Part shown: positions 24,498 through 35,720 of the stretch, piece by piece
How positions within the stretch are numbered: position 1 is the first letter of the stretch
Layout: each line of letters begins with the position of its first letter
Origin: Siphlonurus alternatus
Lineage: Eukaryota; Arthropoda; Insecta; Ephemeroptera; Siphlonuridae
Assembly: GCA_949825025.1 (NCBI GenBank)
Contig: OX463781.1
Location: 48,558,317-48,622,316, forward strand
Direction of reading: 5' to 3'
DNA: 64,000 nucleotides
Program-made: the position numbers and the translations under genes
Notes under the pieces: generated by a model
Told to the model about the DNA's origin: nothing
Database searches by the model: none
Seen by the model: only the letters and a program-made list of their open reading frames with translations

Positions 24498-25425
24498 ATA
24501 ATTATGTAAATTTCAGTAAACAATCTGTAATAATTATGTAAATTTCAGTAAACAATCTGTAATAATTATGTAAATTTCAGTAAACAATCTGTAATAATTA
24601 TGTAAATTTCAGTAAACAATCTGTAATATTTATGTAAATTTCAGTAAACAATATGTAATGATTATGTAAATTTCAGTAAACAATCTGTAATAATTATGTA
24701 AATTTCAGTAAACAATCTGTAATAATTATGTAAATTTCAGTAAACAATCTGTAATAATTATGTAAATTTCAGTAAACAATCTGTAATAATTATGTAAATT
24801 TCAGTAAACAATATGTAATGATTATGTAAATTTCAGTAAACAATCTGTAATAATTATGTAAATTTCAGTAAACAATCTGTAATAATTATGTAAATTTCAG
24901 TAAACAATCTGTAATAATTATGTAAATTTCAGTAAACAATCTGTAATAATTATGTAAATTTCAGTAAACAATCTGTAATGATTATGTAAATTTCAGTAAA
25001 CAATCTGTAATAATTATGTGAATTTCAGTAAACAATCTGTAATAATTATGTAAATTTCAGTAAACAATCTGTAATGATTATGTAAATTTCAGTAAACAAT
25101 CTGTAATGATTATGTAAATTTCAGTAAACAATCTGTAATGATTATGTAAATTTCAGTAAACAATCTGTAATGATTATGTAAATTTCAGTAAACAATCTGT
25201 AATAATTATGTAAATTTCAGTAAACAATCTGTAATAATTATGTAAATTTCAGTAAACAATCTGTAATGATTATGTAAATTTCAGTAAACAATCTGTAATG
25301 ATTATGTAAATTTCAGTAAACAATCTGTAATAATTATGTAAATTTCAGTAAACAATCTGTAATAATTATGTAAATTTCAGTAAACAATCTGTAATGATTA
25401 TGTAAATTTCAGTAAACAATCTGTA
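24498..25425. repeat. 32-bp satellite, about 29 tandem copies
   Basis: The unit contains ATTATGTAAATTTCAG and TAAACAATCTGTAAT, with exact 32-base spacing. Nearly all variation is at one site (TAATAATT or TAATGATT). In the first half the TAATG variant falls at 24660, 24820 and 24980, a 160-bp higher-order period of five units. Copies are contiguous with no spacers, so this is not a CRISPR array. Each unit has one TTATGTAA. Confidence 0.95.
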
Positions 25426-25445
25426 TGATTCTTATATATTTGGAC

Positions 25446-25641
25446 ATAGAGGACCTCGAGTTATGTTGTCAATTAAAATCGTGCTGCAAATCGCAGTGAC
25501 GTCATAGTATCCAAATATATAGCATTATAGGGAAACACATTACATGACTATGACATCACAATATTTTGCAGGACAGTATTGAAGGTGTACCAAAGTTACA
25601 GAAAACCAGGAAAAAAAATTACGTAACTCGAGGACCTCTAT
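25446..25641. mobile_element. About 196-bp MITE-like inverted repeat next to the 32-bp satellite
   Basis: ATAGAGGACCTCGAGTTAT at 25446-25464 is mirrored by TAACTCGAGGACCTCTAT at 25624-25641, with one mismatch. The interior is not palindromic. It contains TGACGTCA at 25497-25504. It starts about 20 bases after the end of the tandem array. Confidence 0.6.
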
Positions 25642-27039
25642 CTAAATAATATTGGAAGTAGAAACCAAAAATAGACTCGTCATATACAACATTTTTTTTT
25701 TGCCTACAGGTTGATGTCATTTGTTTTATAACTCTTAATTTTCTATTTTCTCATAATTTTCATCCTTACACTAGTAAGCTGAAAATAAAATGTAATTTAA
25801 ATATAATTATCGTCCTATTTTTTCACAGTTATTTCTTTATATTATACCTGATAAATATAAAAATATAAAATGTTTATTATTCAAATTTATAATAATATTT
25901 GGGATCGTGGGTGTTAATATTCTTTCAAAACATGCGACTGTCGTGTAATTTTAGGACGTTAAATAACTCGTTTTCTCGTTATAGTACCACGCTGAGAGGT
26001 CTCTATGACAGTCCAGGTAACTCTTACCTCACCAAATTGTGTCACAAAATCAATTATCTTTGTCCCTGTAGTATTAAATTTCGTAATTACCACGTCTTTT
26101 CAGCCGATTATATTTTTAGCCTACGTACATTATAAAAACATACCCCTTACCCTCCTCGCCGTTGTGCGTAATAACAAAGAATTAATATTAATTCTTTGGT
26201 AATAATATGCGTCCTGTCCCATAATAATAAAACTCCACAAATTAATGTTACACTGTTATAGTTTTAACACAATAGGTAACATAATAATTTCTAGGTGAGC
26301 ATATTAATAAGGTGCAGTAATTGAATTGAGTAAGCCTTGTCATACGAATATTTGATTGATTGATTGCATTTTGAGGATGTATGAAATAATTATAATTTAA
26401 TAGTACCCTAATGATAGTGGATGTAAGTTCAGGAAGAAGGAGGAGGGGTATTAATATGAAAATTGAGAAGCAGGGTCACCCCCATGTTAAATAAAAAATA
26501 ATTTAACTTCCAAACTTGCAATATTCACGAGGGAGCAACGTTCAGAAATTAGTCAGCCATTGTGACACAATAAATAATGTACTGATTAATGTCCTTTGTA
26601 ATGTCCCCTCGTGTACTTAATTGCGAATATCAAGTTGCAACTCCCACACTTTGCCCTGACCTCAATCATTCAACGAGTAAATTTGAAACAATAAGTTGTT
26701 CCATCAAAATGGTGATATCTGGAAGCGACTTGATAAACCTTGGGGTACACCTGTCAGATATGTAATCCTTCTCATATTAATATTTTAGTGCTGTATGGTT
26801 ATTACAATATAAATAATTAAAATCTGTATCCACGCCTTTTCTCTGTCCAGTAAAATTTATACTTCTGTACATTTTAATTATTCTTTACAACCACGCAATT
26901 TTTAATTTTCCGTCGTCACCCACTTTATTTACGTACATGTCCATGACAAAACGAAACTTAGTGAATTCTTTAACCAAAGGTGATGGGAGAAACCTAATAC
27001 ATCGTATAACATGAAACTGTTCGCCCACATGGGCATCTC

Positions 27040-27130
27040 TGAAAGTGAAAGGTGAGGTCAGCTGATCGGGCCACGCCCCCCTGGCCACGCCCACTTGACC
27101 CAGCCCCGGGCTCATCGTTAACTACACGTG
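27040..27130. promoter_or_regulatory. GC-richer island with two CCACGCCC boxes
   Basis: GTCAGCTGATC is followed by GCCACGCCCCCCTGGCCACG, continuing CCCAC, then CACGTGG. Such GC boxes are bound by Sp/KLF factors (family knowledge). Confidence 0.3.
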
Positions 27131-27854
27131 GTTAGAAGGAGGACACTTAAGTTAATAATTCCATTAGTTCTCGTGTCTAATAAATGTGATGGCGTGTCAA
27201 AATTTGTATTCGAAACCATTAATTAAAATTTATGAAAAATTGTCTTTTATACAAGATTTTAATCAATTGGTAATGTTTTTATTACAAAAATTAATTAATT
27301 TCAATGATAAAATGATGCTACTGGTTCCCATAGTCAAGATAGTAAAAGCAAGGTCTCCTCTATACTTTTCAAAAGCATATTTTATATTGTTTATTTATGC
27401 AGTTCTATAATTAATTAACACATTTAATTATATATCAATTAAGCTCCAGGACTATGTTATTTTACCACAAAATATTAACAAATAAGTAACGTCTTCTTTG
27501 AGACGGTTTCCTCAGTTCCCCCACGTCATGGCAGTGACAATTCCCGACTGCGAGCATCCTCTGAGAATCCTTTTACATCGTCCGTCTTATCAAATCTTCG
27601 AGTCTCTGTGTGATAAAATGAAAGACTCACCGCACAAAATAAGGTCCACATTCCTATGTCAGATCCTTCATGTGATACCTTCTTTTTATATGACTGAAAA
27701 TTTTGAAAAAATAATAGTTCTAATACCATTGTCATTTCTTAGAATAGCACCATAAAATATTATATCAATATATTTTGGTATTATATCGTGAAAAACAGCC
27801 ATGTATTCTTTAATGAAATATTTAAATCAAACTTAAAACTTAAACTATTTTTAA

Positions 27855-27857
<3 letters not shown>

Positions 27858-27899
<42 letters not shown>
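27858..27899. repeat. Poly(A) tract of about 40 bases
   Basis: This is an uninterrupted A run. It could be the tail of a decayed retroposon, but the upstream sequence shows no recognisable body. Confidence 0.85.
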
Positions 27900-27900
<1 letters not shown>

Positions 27901-28536
27901 ATCAAGATTAAAGAACCTGATAATAATGAATAATACAATACATATATTATGTTAATAGTGCAAATTTATTTAAAATTATTTGTGTAAACCTATGTATGTT
28001 AATTTTAGGTAATTTTAATTAGATTTAAGTACCTGTTATGTATGGTTTATGTAACAAATCTGACGTGATCTATGCTGTAAAGCCAACGATCGAAATAAAA
28101 TTATTATTAAAAAAAATTATTATTATTATAAATATTCGTAACAAAAATAAAACAACGAGAATTCTAAAATTATATTATAGTATACGCATAAAGAGGTGCT
28201 ATTTTCTTTGTATTTTGAATACATTAAACTGAAATTAATGTTACAAAAATAAGCGTGTAAAGTCACGTACTCAAAGTAATATTCCTACCTGATGTTATTA
28301 ATCATGTTACGTCATGTATATTCTACTGTCAAACTGACGTCACCATGCAAATGTACCAACATTATTGTCACCAAGTGTACGGCAAGAATTAATTGTGAAA
28401 TGTGGGCAGACTTTAATGTCCCATAAGGCGTTGCAAACTGCAATATAACTGCAGTCTAAAGGACAGTAAAAGATAATACAGCAATTCATTAGCCGTCACC
28501 TTTAACATTATACAGTCCAGCCAACAGAAGAATGCA

Positions 28537-28679
28537 CCGGAAGTGCAAGCTTACTTCCGGATTTTATTTCTGAAATTGTGTGCAGAGGTTTAAAAATTAC
28601 ACCATTCATGCGAAGTTTAAAATTTAAATGGTCATATTAAAATAAGCCCGGAAATCACCCCATTTCTGGTTACTTCCGG
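28537..28679. promoter_or_regulatory. Cluster of ETS-type CCGGAAGT sites
   Basis: CCGGAAGT and its reverse complement ACTTCCGG form an inverted pair at 28537-28560. Another ACTTCCGGAAG lies at 28672 and a CCCGGAAAT lies between. CCGGAAGT is the ETS-family consensus. Function is inferred. Confidence 0.3.
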
Positions 28680-29525
28680 AAGATGTCTTAGTTTTATCAA
28701 ACTGTATATTCTTCATTTTTTATATTTAACTTCATATTAATGTAAGGTTGCAGTAAAGTAGAAGAAGTTCTTTCACAAGCACATTTACATTATTTATGTA
28801 TTAATATCATATTAGGATCCTTGAGCAAACAGTTCTCAATCGGCAACATGTAGCTAATATGTCACTGTGCAGAAAGGTTCCCACCCGAATAATAATTAAG
28901 TGAACGTATTGCAGTTACCTGCAGTCGTAATGTGTATAAATTTTACTGTAAATCAACGACACTTTTATATTTTATGATTATGTTTTTATAATATCTTAAG
29001 TGCTAATAAATATTCTATATTCACAATTAATTTATAAATTACATTACAAAATATTGTTTTTTAATAGTTTAGAAAAGAGGTGCATGTGTTTTAAATACAT
29101 AAAGATCACAGAAAAACATATACGATACTTTTTGTGGTATATTTGGTGAAATAGCTTGGTAAATTTAGCCTATACAGTACATTCATATGCATATATATAA
29201 TTATATATGCATTGTTAAGACCAATTTCTTTACTTGAAAACACATTTATGTCAATGGAATACTCGATGGCGCTTCTGCAAGCATGGTGGTTGCGTAGCGG
29301 ACGCTTAAAGCCAATTAAAATTTTAATGAATCAATCAACCATCTTCAAAGAAGAGCAAACGGCAGATATGTTAACTTGAAGAAGACCAACGCAGTGACGG
29401 TGACCACGAAACAAATAAGAACGGACTGAACTTAGAATTGTCCATTGATTTAAAAATTACAAACAAAGAAACTGCATTAACTGCATTATTGCATTAACAA
29501 TAAAGTCAACTGATTTTGCGGTGTT

Positions 29526-29760
29526 CCCACCGTCCAATCCAAACCTATATGTAAAAAAAAAAACGAAATTGAAATTGATTTTTTGGCATTAAAGAAATTT
29601 GTTAGAGGAAAATACGTTCTTGATTCATTATCAGAAGACCCCTAAATAATGGTATGGTAGGAGATGGTTTCAAATAGTAACAGAAAAACAAAAACAAGAT
29701 CAACATTAATTTTTAAAATGGAGAAAATTTTCTCGCCGGGAAACACTTGAAGCCTCTGTA
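29526..29760. repeat. Dispersed repeat, copy 1
   Basis: It runs from CCCACCGTCC through GATTCATTATCAGAAGACC to GGGAAACACTTGAAGCCTCT. It is colinear with 59383-59608 at an estimated 70-75% identity by eye. Confidence 0.75.
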
Positions 29761-30289
29761 CAATTTTCAAGTATATATTTTATCGAGAGAACGGATTAAT
29801 GGCGTACTAATTTAGAGGCAAATTTGTATAGTCACCCTAAAAAATGTCGTTTTCCAAAAGATGGACACGCATGCATGTTTATAGTATTGATATATATTTC
29901 TCTCATCATGCTTTTATTTTGTCATATTTTCAATTAATTTTTACTTTCCTGTAAAAATATTATTCCAGATGCTCGTACTTCAAGCTTGAACTGTGGAAGG
30001 TCTTATTAGTGACGAAACCTCTGACCAGGTTCTATTGGAGACACATGTGAATAATTCATAAAATAAATCACTGCCACAAGATGCAAAGCATGGAAATTTA
30101 ATATTTTTATTCTGGTCAACATTACTCATGGTAACAGAAGCAAAATTAATTCTACAATAATTTTTTATTACCAGTTTTTACAGACGGCATTTATCAATGA
30201 AGCAGTAGATTCGTATCTTGTGTAATATAAAACATGGCAGGAATACTAAATCTTGTTGTCGTAAAATTAAACGGCGGCGAGCACATTAA

Positions 30290-30370
30290 AATTGGCCTGG
30301 CCGTGACTCCACGTGTTTCCCACGCCTCACCTGACCGTCACGTCATCACTGTGACGTCACACGTACACTC
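30290..30370. promoter_or_regulatory. GC-richer island with GTGACGTCAC
   Basis: CCACGTGTTTCCCACGCC is followed by CCGTCACGTCATCACTGTG and GTGACGTCAC (30351-30360). A second TGACGTCA lies at 30521. Confidence 0.3.
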
Positions 30371-30719
30371 GGTGTAATGAGAGCTTCAAGCAACAATAAG
30401 GGGATTGTTTACAAATTTGGCAATTATTTAATATTTACATTCGTCTTACAGTATCATAGAGTTTAGTATAAAAAAAAGAGCGTCATGCACATAAAGGTCT
30501 CGAAACTGACTTGAGCGAGATGACGTCACCTGTTGACGTACAATGGTCAATCTGTCACCACGTCGTCTTGAGGGCGCGTCTGACGGGCTGGGAAAACTTC
30601 GCAGATTTATGAACTCTTCCGGGACTTTCATCTGCCGGCGGCGAGGTCATGTTGTATTCAGAAACATTTGTTAATACTGGATTGTAATTTAGGATCAATT
30701 ACAGATAGTTAAGACTTGA

Positions 30720-30867
30720 AAAAGGGGCATTCACAAAGCCTTAAGGCCACATTTAAGGCTCAATAATTTAAGACCAAAAATTTTGGGTCTAAAAACACGT
30801 ATAAAATTAAGCTTTAAATTATCGAGCCTTAAATGTGGCCTTAAGACTTTGTGAATGCCCCTTTTCG
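30720..30867. mobile_element. 148-bp foldback/MITE with GGGGCATTCACAAAGC ends
   Basis: The left arm starts AAAAGGGGCATTCACAAAGC, then CTTAAGGCCACATTTAAGGC. The right arm is the reverse complement with few mismatches, ending GTGAATGCCCCTTTT. About 55 of its 74 bases per half pair. It shares its ends with 52760-52944 but has a different interior. Confidence 0.75.
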
Positions 30868-31564
30868 AAAAATCTTGACATTTTTTAAACATAAAAAAGC
30901 AAAAAATAGTTGGAAAAGTATTTACTTTTAAAAAATTAAAATACATACTGTACCAGCTGACACTTGTGGAAATTTAGGAAGTTATAATTTTATATAGGAG
31001 ATTTATATAATAAAAAATAATCATGATAATGGACTTTATGTACTTTATATAAGTATATACATTATGGACAAGGGACTACATGGAGACCAAATATTAATTT
31101 TCTGATATGGGAATGAGGGAACTGTGGAAATCCTCGGTCAAAATGTAGAGACTTCATCAATTAATAATATCTCTACACCCAAGTGATATCTAAAGCCATA
31201 ATTCGTACTGCTGGGTGGAAATTGTGAAAGGAAACATTACAACAATTTTTCTTGGAACGTTCACCCAACAAAGAACTAACCATACTCGTTGAAACTTGAC
31301 CTCAGTGATCTAACGAGCACTGCACGTGCATAACATTTTAACCAAATTTCATGTATGTAAATTGTAACCATCTTCAGCAATTATAATTCAATTATTTTGA
31401 ATAAAATATTAACAATTTAAATTTAATACTCTTACCATCAATTTAAAATTATAAATGGTACGAAAATTGTCCAGGCAGTTATCAAGATGCTGCGGCCAGG
31501 TGTTGCTCCACGGGCGGGCGGGCCTACGTGACCTGACGTGGTGGCGGGTCATGCCGCGGCGGGC

Positions 31565-31645
31565 ATTACACCGACCAGATCTGGTCCAGTACACGGAGAA
31601 AAATTTATTACACCGGCCAGGACCAGTACATGAAGAAAAATAAAA
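31565..31645. repeat. Imperfect two-copy direct repeat of about 40 bp
   Basis: ATTACACCGACCAGATCTGG, then CCAGTACACGGAGAAAAAT, is followed at once by a second copy (ATTACACCGGCCAGGACC...). It lies at the right side of a GC-rich island. Confidence 0.6.
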
Positions 31646-33344
31646 TAAGAACATTGGGTTTTTAACAGAATATCAATCTCGTAATAACTATTATAAGGAG
31701 TGATTTTTCTATATAGTAATTAATATATATTTTGCCACCATCATCTAAAATAATACCACAACCTTGTATTGTATGACTGCAGGGATATACAATGCAGATT
31801 GTGTTGCAGCTTTTCGTACTGTAATGCAGGCTTAACTTCGACCGTTACATTCAGTACAAACGATTTTGAGGACATTACAAATATGACGAAAATCATACAA
31901 ATGAGACACGACTCCATTTATCTAAATAATATTAAAATGTAAGTGGGATCTATAACAATTTATTGTATAGAATTTAAATAACTCGAAGGTCGATTGCAGA
32001 TGGGGCAGAGACGGACTGGCATCGCAACTCCAGGAAGTGACCAATACGGGACGAAGAAAAGAAGCAAGAATTGACACCGCTAAATTGAGGTGAAAATTTC
32101 CTGTTTTCTCCGTGTAGTTGAGGGAGTCACGAGCGCACCTGCATACCTCCGAACATAACTGGACCTCGATCGTGCTGCTGCTCAATGTACTGCGCAAAGA
32201 GTGCTTTTTATCAAAACTGCTGTACATTACCAGTCTCAAAATGAGGTAACGTTAAATTCTCCGCTCATATTCTCATATCGTTTATTAAGTTTTTATTCAT
32301 AAATTCATGATTTGTAATAACATACAACAAAAAATTTCAGCCCAAACAAAGATAAATGTGATGCATCTTCATTTAGGTGTGCAGTTAAAAAAAAAAAGTG
32401 AAACCTTTGCTTGAATTTGCGAACAGTTATCGCAAAAGAGGGCAATAATTATGTTTACAAGGATTTACTATATATACACAACTTTCGGGAAGTGAATTAT
32501 CCTGCCTCTGACTTGCTAGTTAATTATTCATGAGGTACATATAATAATAAAAAAATGATCCTTATAATTAGAAGATTGAACTTGAGAGTCTACAATTAAA
32601 AGTGTCCATTTGTAAAATTGAGTGTTGGATATCACATTTTTGTCAAAATAATATAAAATTAGGTTCTCTCATCACAAAAAAGTCACTGTTCTTACGATCT
32701 GAAAGAAGAATGAAAACACAAACAATTCAATATTTTGATAAATAATCCTGCACGGTCATTTTAACGTTTTTGTGTTCCTTTGTCTCAACTATTAACTTAA
32801 ATTAGCATTGTGAAATCATCGCTCCATTGTTTCGGTACAACATTAAATCGCATGTTATCGTGTTGTAAATAGCCATAGAAGGCGCGGGTGCGCTACAAAC
32901 ATGACACACATTAGACCATTTTGAGGAGCTGATCAACCGATAAACATCATCAGCGTCCCCCACGTTTGTCATTTCCACACACCTTACAGTAATGTGGTCC
33001 AAGGCGTTAGGAAATTGTCATCTGGGCTGCCTCCGTAAGCTGCGGTTACATGTCATCTGGACGTTAGTTTCTGTCAAGCAAAATCGGAACGTTACACCTG
33101 GAGTTGACAAAATAATAATTTATCGACTATATTATATTTTATGTTTGAGCCCATATTTGAAATATGAGAATGGATTTTGTTTAAACATTACCTTAATTAA
33201 TATGAACTCTAGGGAAAATATGTGAAAATCCGAAACATTTAAAAGCATCCATGCAACTAGACAACAACAATGCCTTGATGGTATACTTGATTATAAACAA
33301 CGTCAAATCAGTTTGCTATATATATTAGTCATATATTAGTGCGC

Positions 33345-33560
33345 AGAACTCGCCAGAAGCCCACGGTAAGTGCGGGGGCTCTCGAGGACCTGACTACGCA
33401 ACAGTGGACTGACAACAACAATGTCACCGACCGACAACAATGGTCTCCATGTAACCGCGACTCGGTGTCTGCCTGGCGCCTGTGCCCACCGCTGGGCGTA
33501 GCGGTGTGATGTCAAGTGCGCCGAGCTGGTGCCAATAGGGCTGACTTTATTGTTGTCACG
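33345..33560. promoter_or_regulatory. GC-richer island of about 215 bases
   Basis: Balanced base composition and many CG dinucleotides stand out from the AT-rich flanks. It is open on the minus strand for 80 codons, but without splice sites or a recognisable protein. A regulatory island is more likely than a gene. Confidence 0.25.
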
Positions 33561-34051
33561 GCGTGACTTTAATCGCATCGAGCTAATTTACGATACAATG
33601 TAACTTTGTTACAAAATGTCAATGAGTTCTGATATTTAGTGTCGTTGAAATACTTTGTATATGCTTTATAATATATTACCATTAGCAGAACTTTACACCA
33701 AGTAAAAAAAGGGCGAGGAGAAAATATTTTATAGTGGGATTCATATTATGCATCATGGATGATTAAAAATGAAAATTATAAAAAAATGATTTGATGTTGT
33801 CCAGGAAAATGAAATTTAATTTAATTCAAATTTTTATTTCGATCGTTGGTTTTACAGTATAGAATATAGATCACGTCAGAATTTTATTATTAAATATAAA
33901 ATAATCTATATATAATATTATGAATGCAGTCTACTAATAATAATAATTAATTAATATGTTATATAATTAAAATTAAAATCGTGAACTCTAGTGCATTAAA
34001 ATGTATTTTTTTTTAAAATTTGGTTATGTTATGCGATTTTATGAAAAGAAC

Positions 34052-34374
34052 AATGAGATATTAGAATGTGAAAATTTTAGTGGCTTAATCGAAAGAAAGG
34101 GTAAAAATATGGTACTGTGATTTTTTTCAGATTTTTCTGAGACAAGGAACTATTTTTAAAAAATTATTGAAAGTCTGTTTTGATGACGTCACGGGCGGCA
34201 CTTCTTAAGAAAAAAGATAGGGCAGTGCCGCCCGTGACGTCATACAATAGACTTTCAATAATTTTTTAAAAATAGTTCCCGGTCTCAGAAAAATCTGGAA
34301 AAATTCACAGTACCATATTTTTACCCCCTTCTTTCGATTAAGCCACTAAAATTTTCACATTCTAATATCTCAAT
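34052..34374. mobile_element. Foldback element, TGACGTCA family, copy A
   Basis: The arms are near-perfect reverse complements of about 145-155 bases. The inner arm holds ACTATTTTTAAAAAATTATT, TTGAAAGT and TGACGTCACG (TGACGTCA at 34184 and 34235). The loop contains CTTAAGAAAAAAGATAGGGC. The inner parts match copies B (52421-52752) and C (63750-64000), but the outer arms (for example TTCGATTAAGCCACTAAAAT) differ from theirs. Confidence 0.8.
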
Positions 34375-35574
34375 AAAATTATAACCTAAAGAAAACTAAT
34401 GATCAAACTTAATAACTAAAATAATTGTTACGGACAGTAAAAATTACCACGATAAATATTTATTAACAAAAGTTGAGACAAAAATTTGATAATTTTTCTC
34501 CCCAAGTCTCCAAATACGGTTGGTTAGCGAGGCGATGGCGAGGAAACTATGTTAATGCGACAGCTTGCCCATTGGTCCGTGAAATGCCTCGGAATGCGGC
34601 GAACATTTTTAATGCACGAACAATTTGGGCTCGCCTCTCGCGACCTTCGCCCCTCCTCCACAACATTCCCCCCAGTCTCTTAAAACAAAGAGAATTAATT
34701 TTTAATGTTACCAAATATTTCGTAATATCATTTAAATAATTAGATTTTGTTTTTATTTAAAATAAAAAACTATAATTTTCTTTTGGGTGTTGTTACAAAA
34801 CTCTGCTATAAAATAAATATTGATTTACAGCATCTACTGAAAACCAGTCTTGCCGCGGGTTAATATTCAAATTACATATCCTCTTCAAAAATTTACATTA
34901 TTATGATGAAACATAAGAAGGATCTACTTTATATCAATAGCACAACAATTATTTCACAACAATACCACTTACAATGTTAATACGTGGGACTGGTGACGTT
35001 ATTTCTATAGGCTACAATTAGCACCTCACAGCTGTACTTACGCAAGTCTCGTGATGCTCCGAGTTACAGCAGATTTATAGTCCTGCATGTCATTGCAGTG
35101 AAATATGTCCGTGAGTGCATGCAGTGCCAATATTCGAATCTGTCTCTTCATTTAATTTAAGACCAAATTTTTACCAAAGTCTTGTATAAGACAAAATACT
35201 AAATACATTTTATGCACCCTCAGGCAGAAAATGATAAAACTATCTTGTAGCCAGGCAGGTCATGTGATTTAATTGTACGGATGTTGGCGTGTGTGAGGGA
35301 TTACTGGAGACGTGTGGAGAGATCAAGGCACACACCTCGCGTGGCATTGAAGTAATAGTTGTTGACATCCATGGAATGTAATAGTGAAATATTTTAACAT
35401 GCTACTTAATATAACAATAATTTAAAATCCTTTCTCTACAAATCGAATGATAATACAATTTCCTTTACAACTTTCAAACTGTGCTGCGTTAATACATCAA
35501 CAGATCCCTAGAGATGAGATTAGAGTCCCATTTAATATATAATCCCAATACGACATCCCAGAATAATAATTCGT

Positions 35575-35720
35575 GGTCACGTGATCTGGGGGATTAATTA
35601 GTGACGCCGTATCCATGGTTACCGTGACGTCACAACTGACAGCTGTCAGTCGAATGTTGCGTTTTATGTGGAATTATTGTGGAAGAACCCACGTTGACCG
35701 AACGATGGTGGGTGACAAAC
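35575..35720. promoter_or_regulatory. GC-richer island with GTGACGTCAC and TGACAGCTGTCA
   Basis: GTCACGTGATC is followed by CCGTGACGTCACAACTGACA, continuing as AGCTGTCAG. The second motif is a perfect palindrome of the TALE-homeodomain (Meis/Homothorax, TGIF) type site TGACA. Confidence 0.35.

Larger units (their letters stand above)
25650..34050. other. Gene-free intergenic DNA
   Basis: It holds the listed islands, the ETS cluster, a poly(A) run, one MITE and one dispersed repeat. Open frames are short and lack known motifs. Confidence 0.6.

Noticed and set aside
24498..25425. Regularly repeated 32-bp units as a CRISPR array
   Set aside because: The repeats are contiguous with no spacers, and the DNA is eukaryotic.
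31922..32239. 105-codon open frame on the minus strand
   Set aside because: No motif or family resemblance is seen, and it is flanked by ordinary AT-rich DNA.
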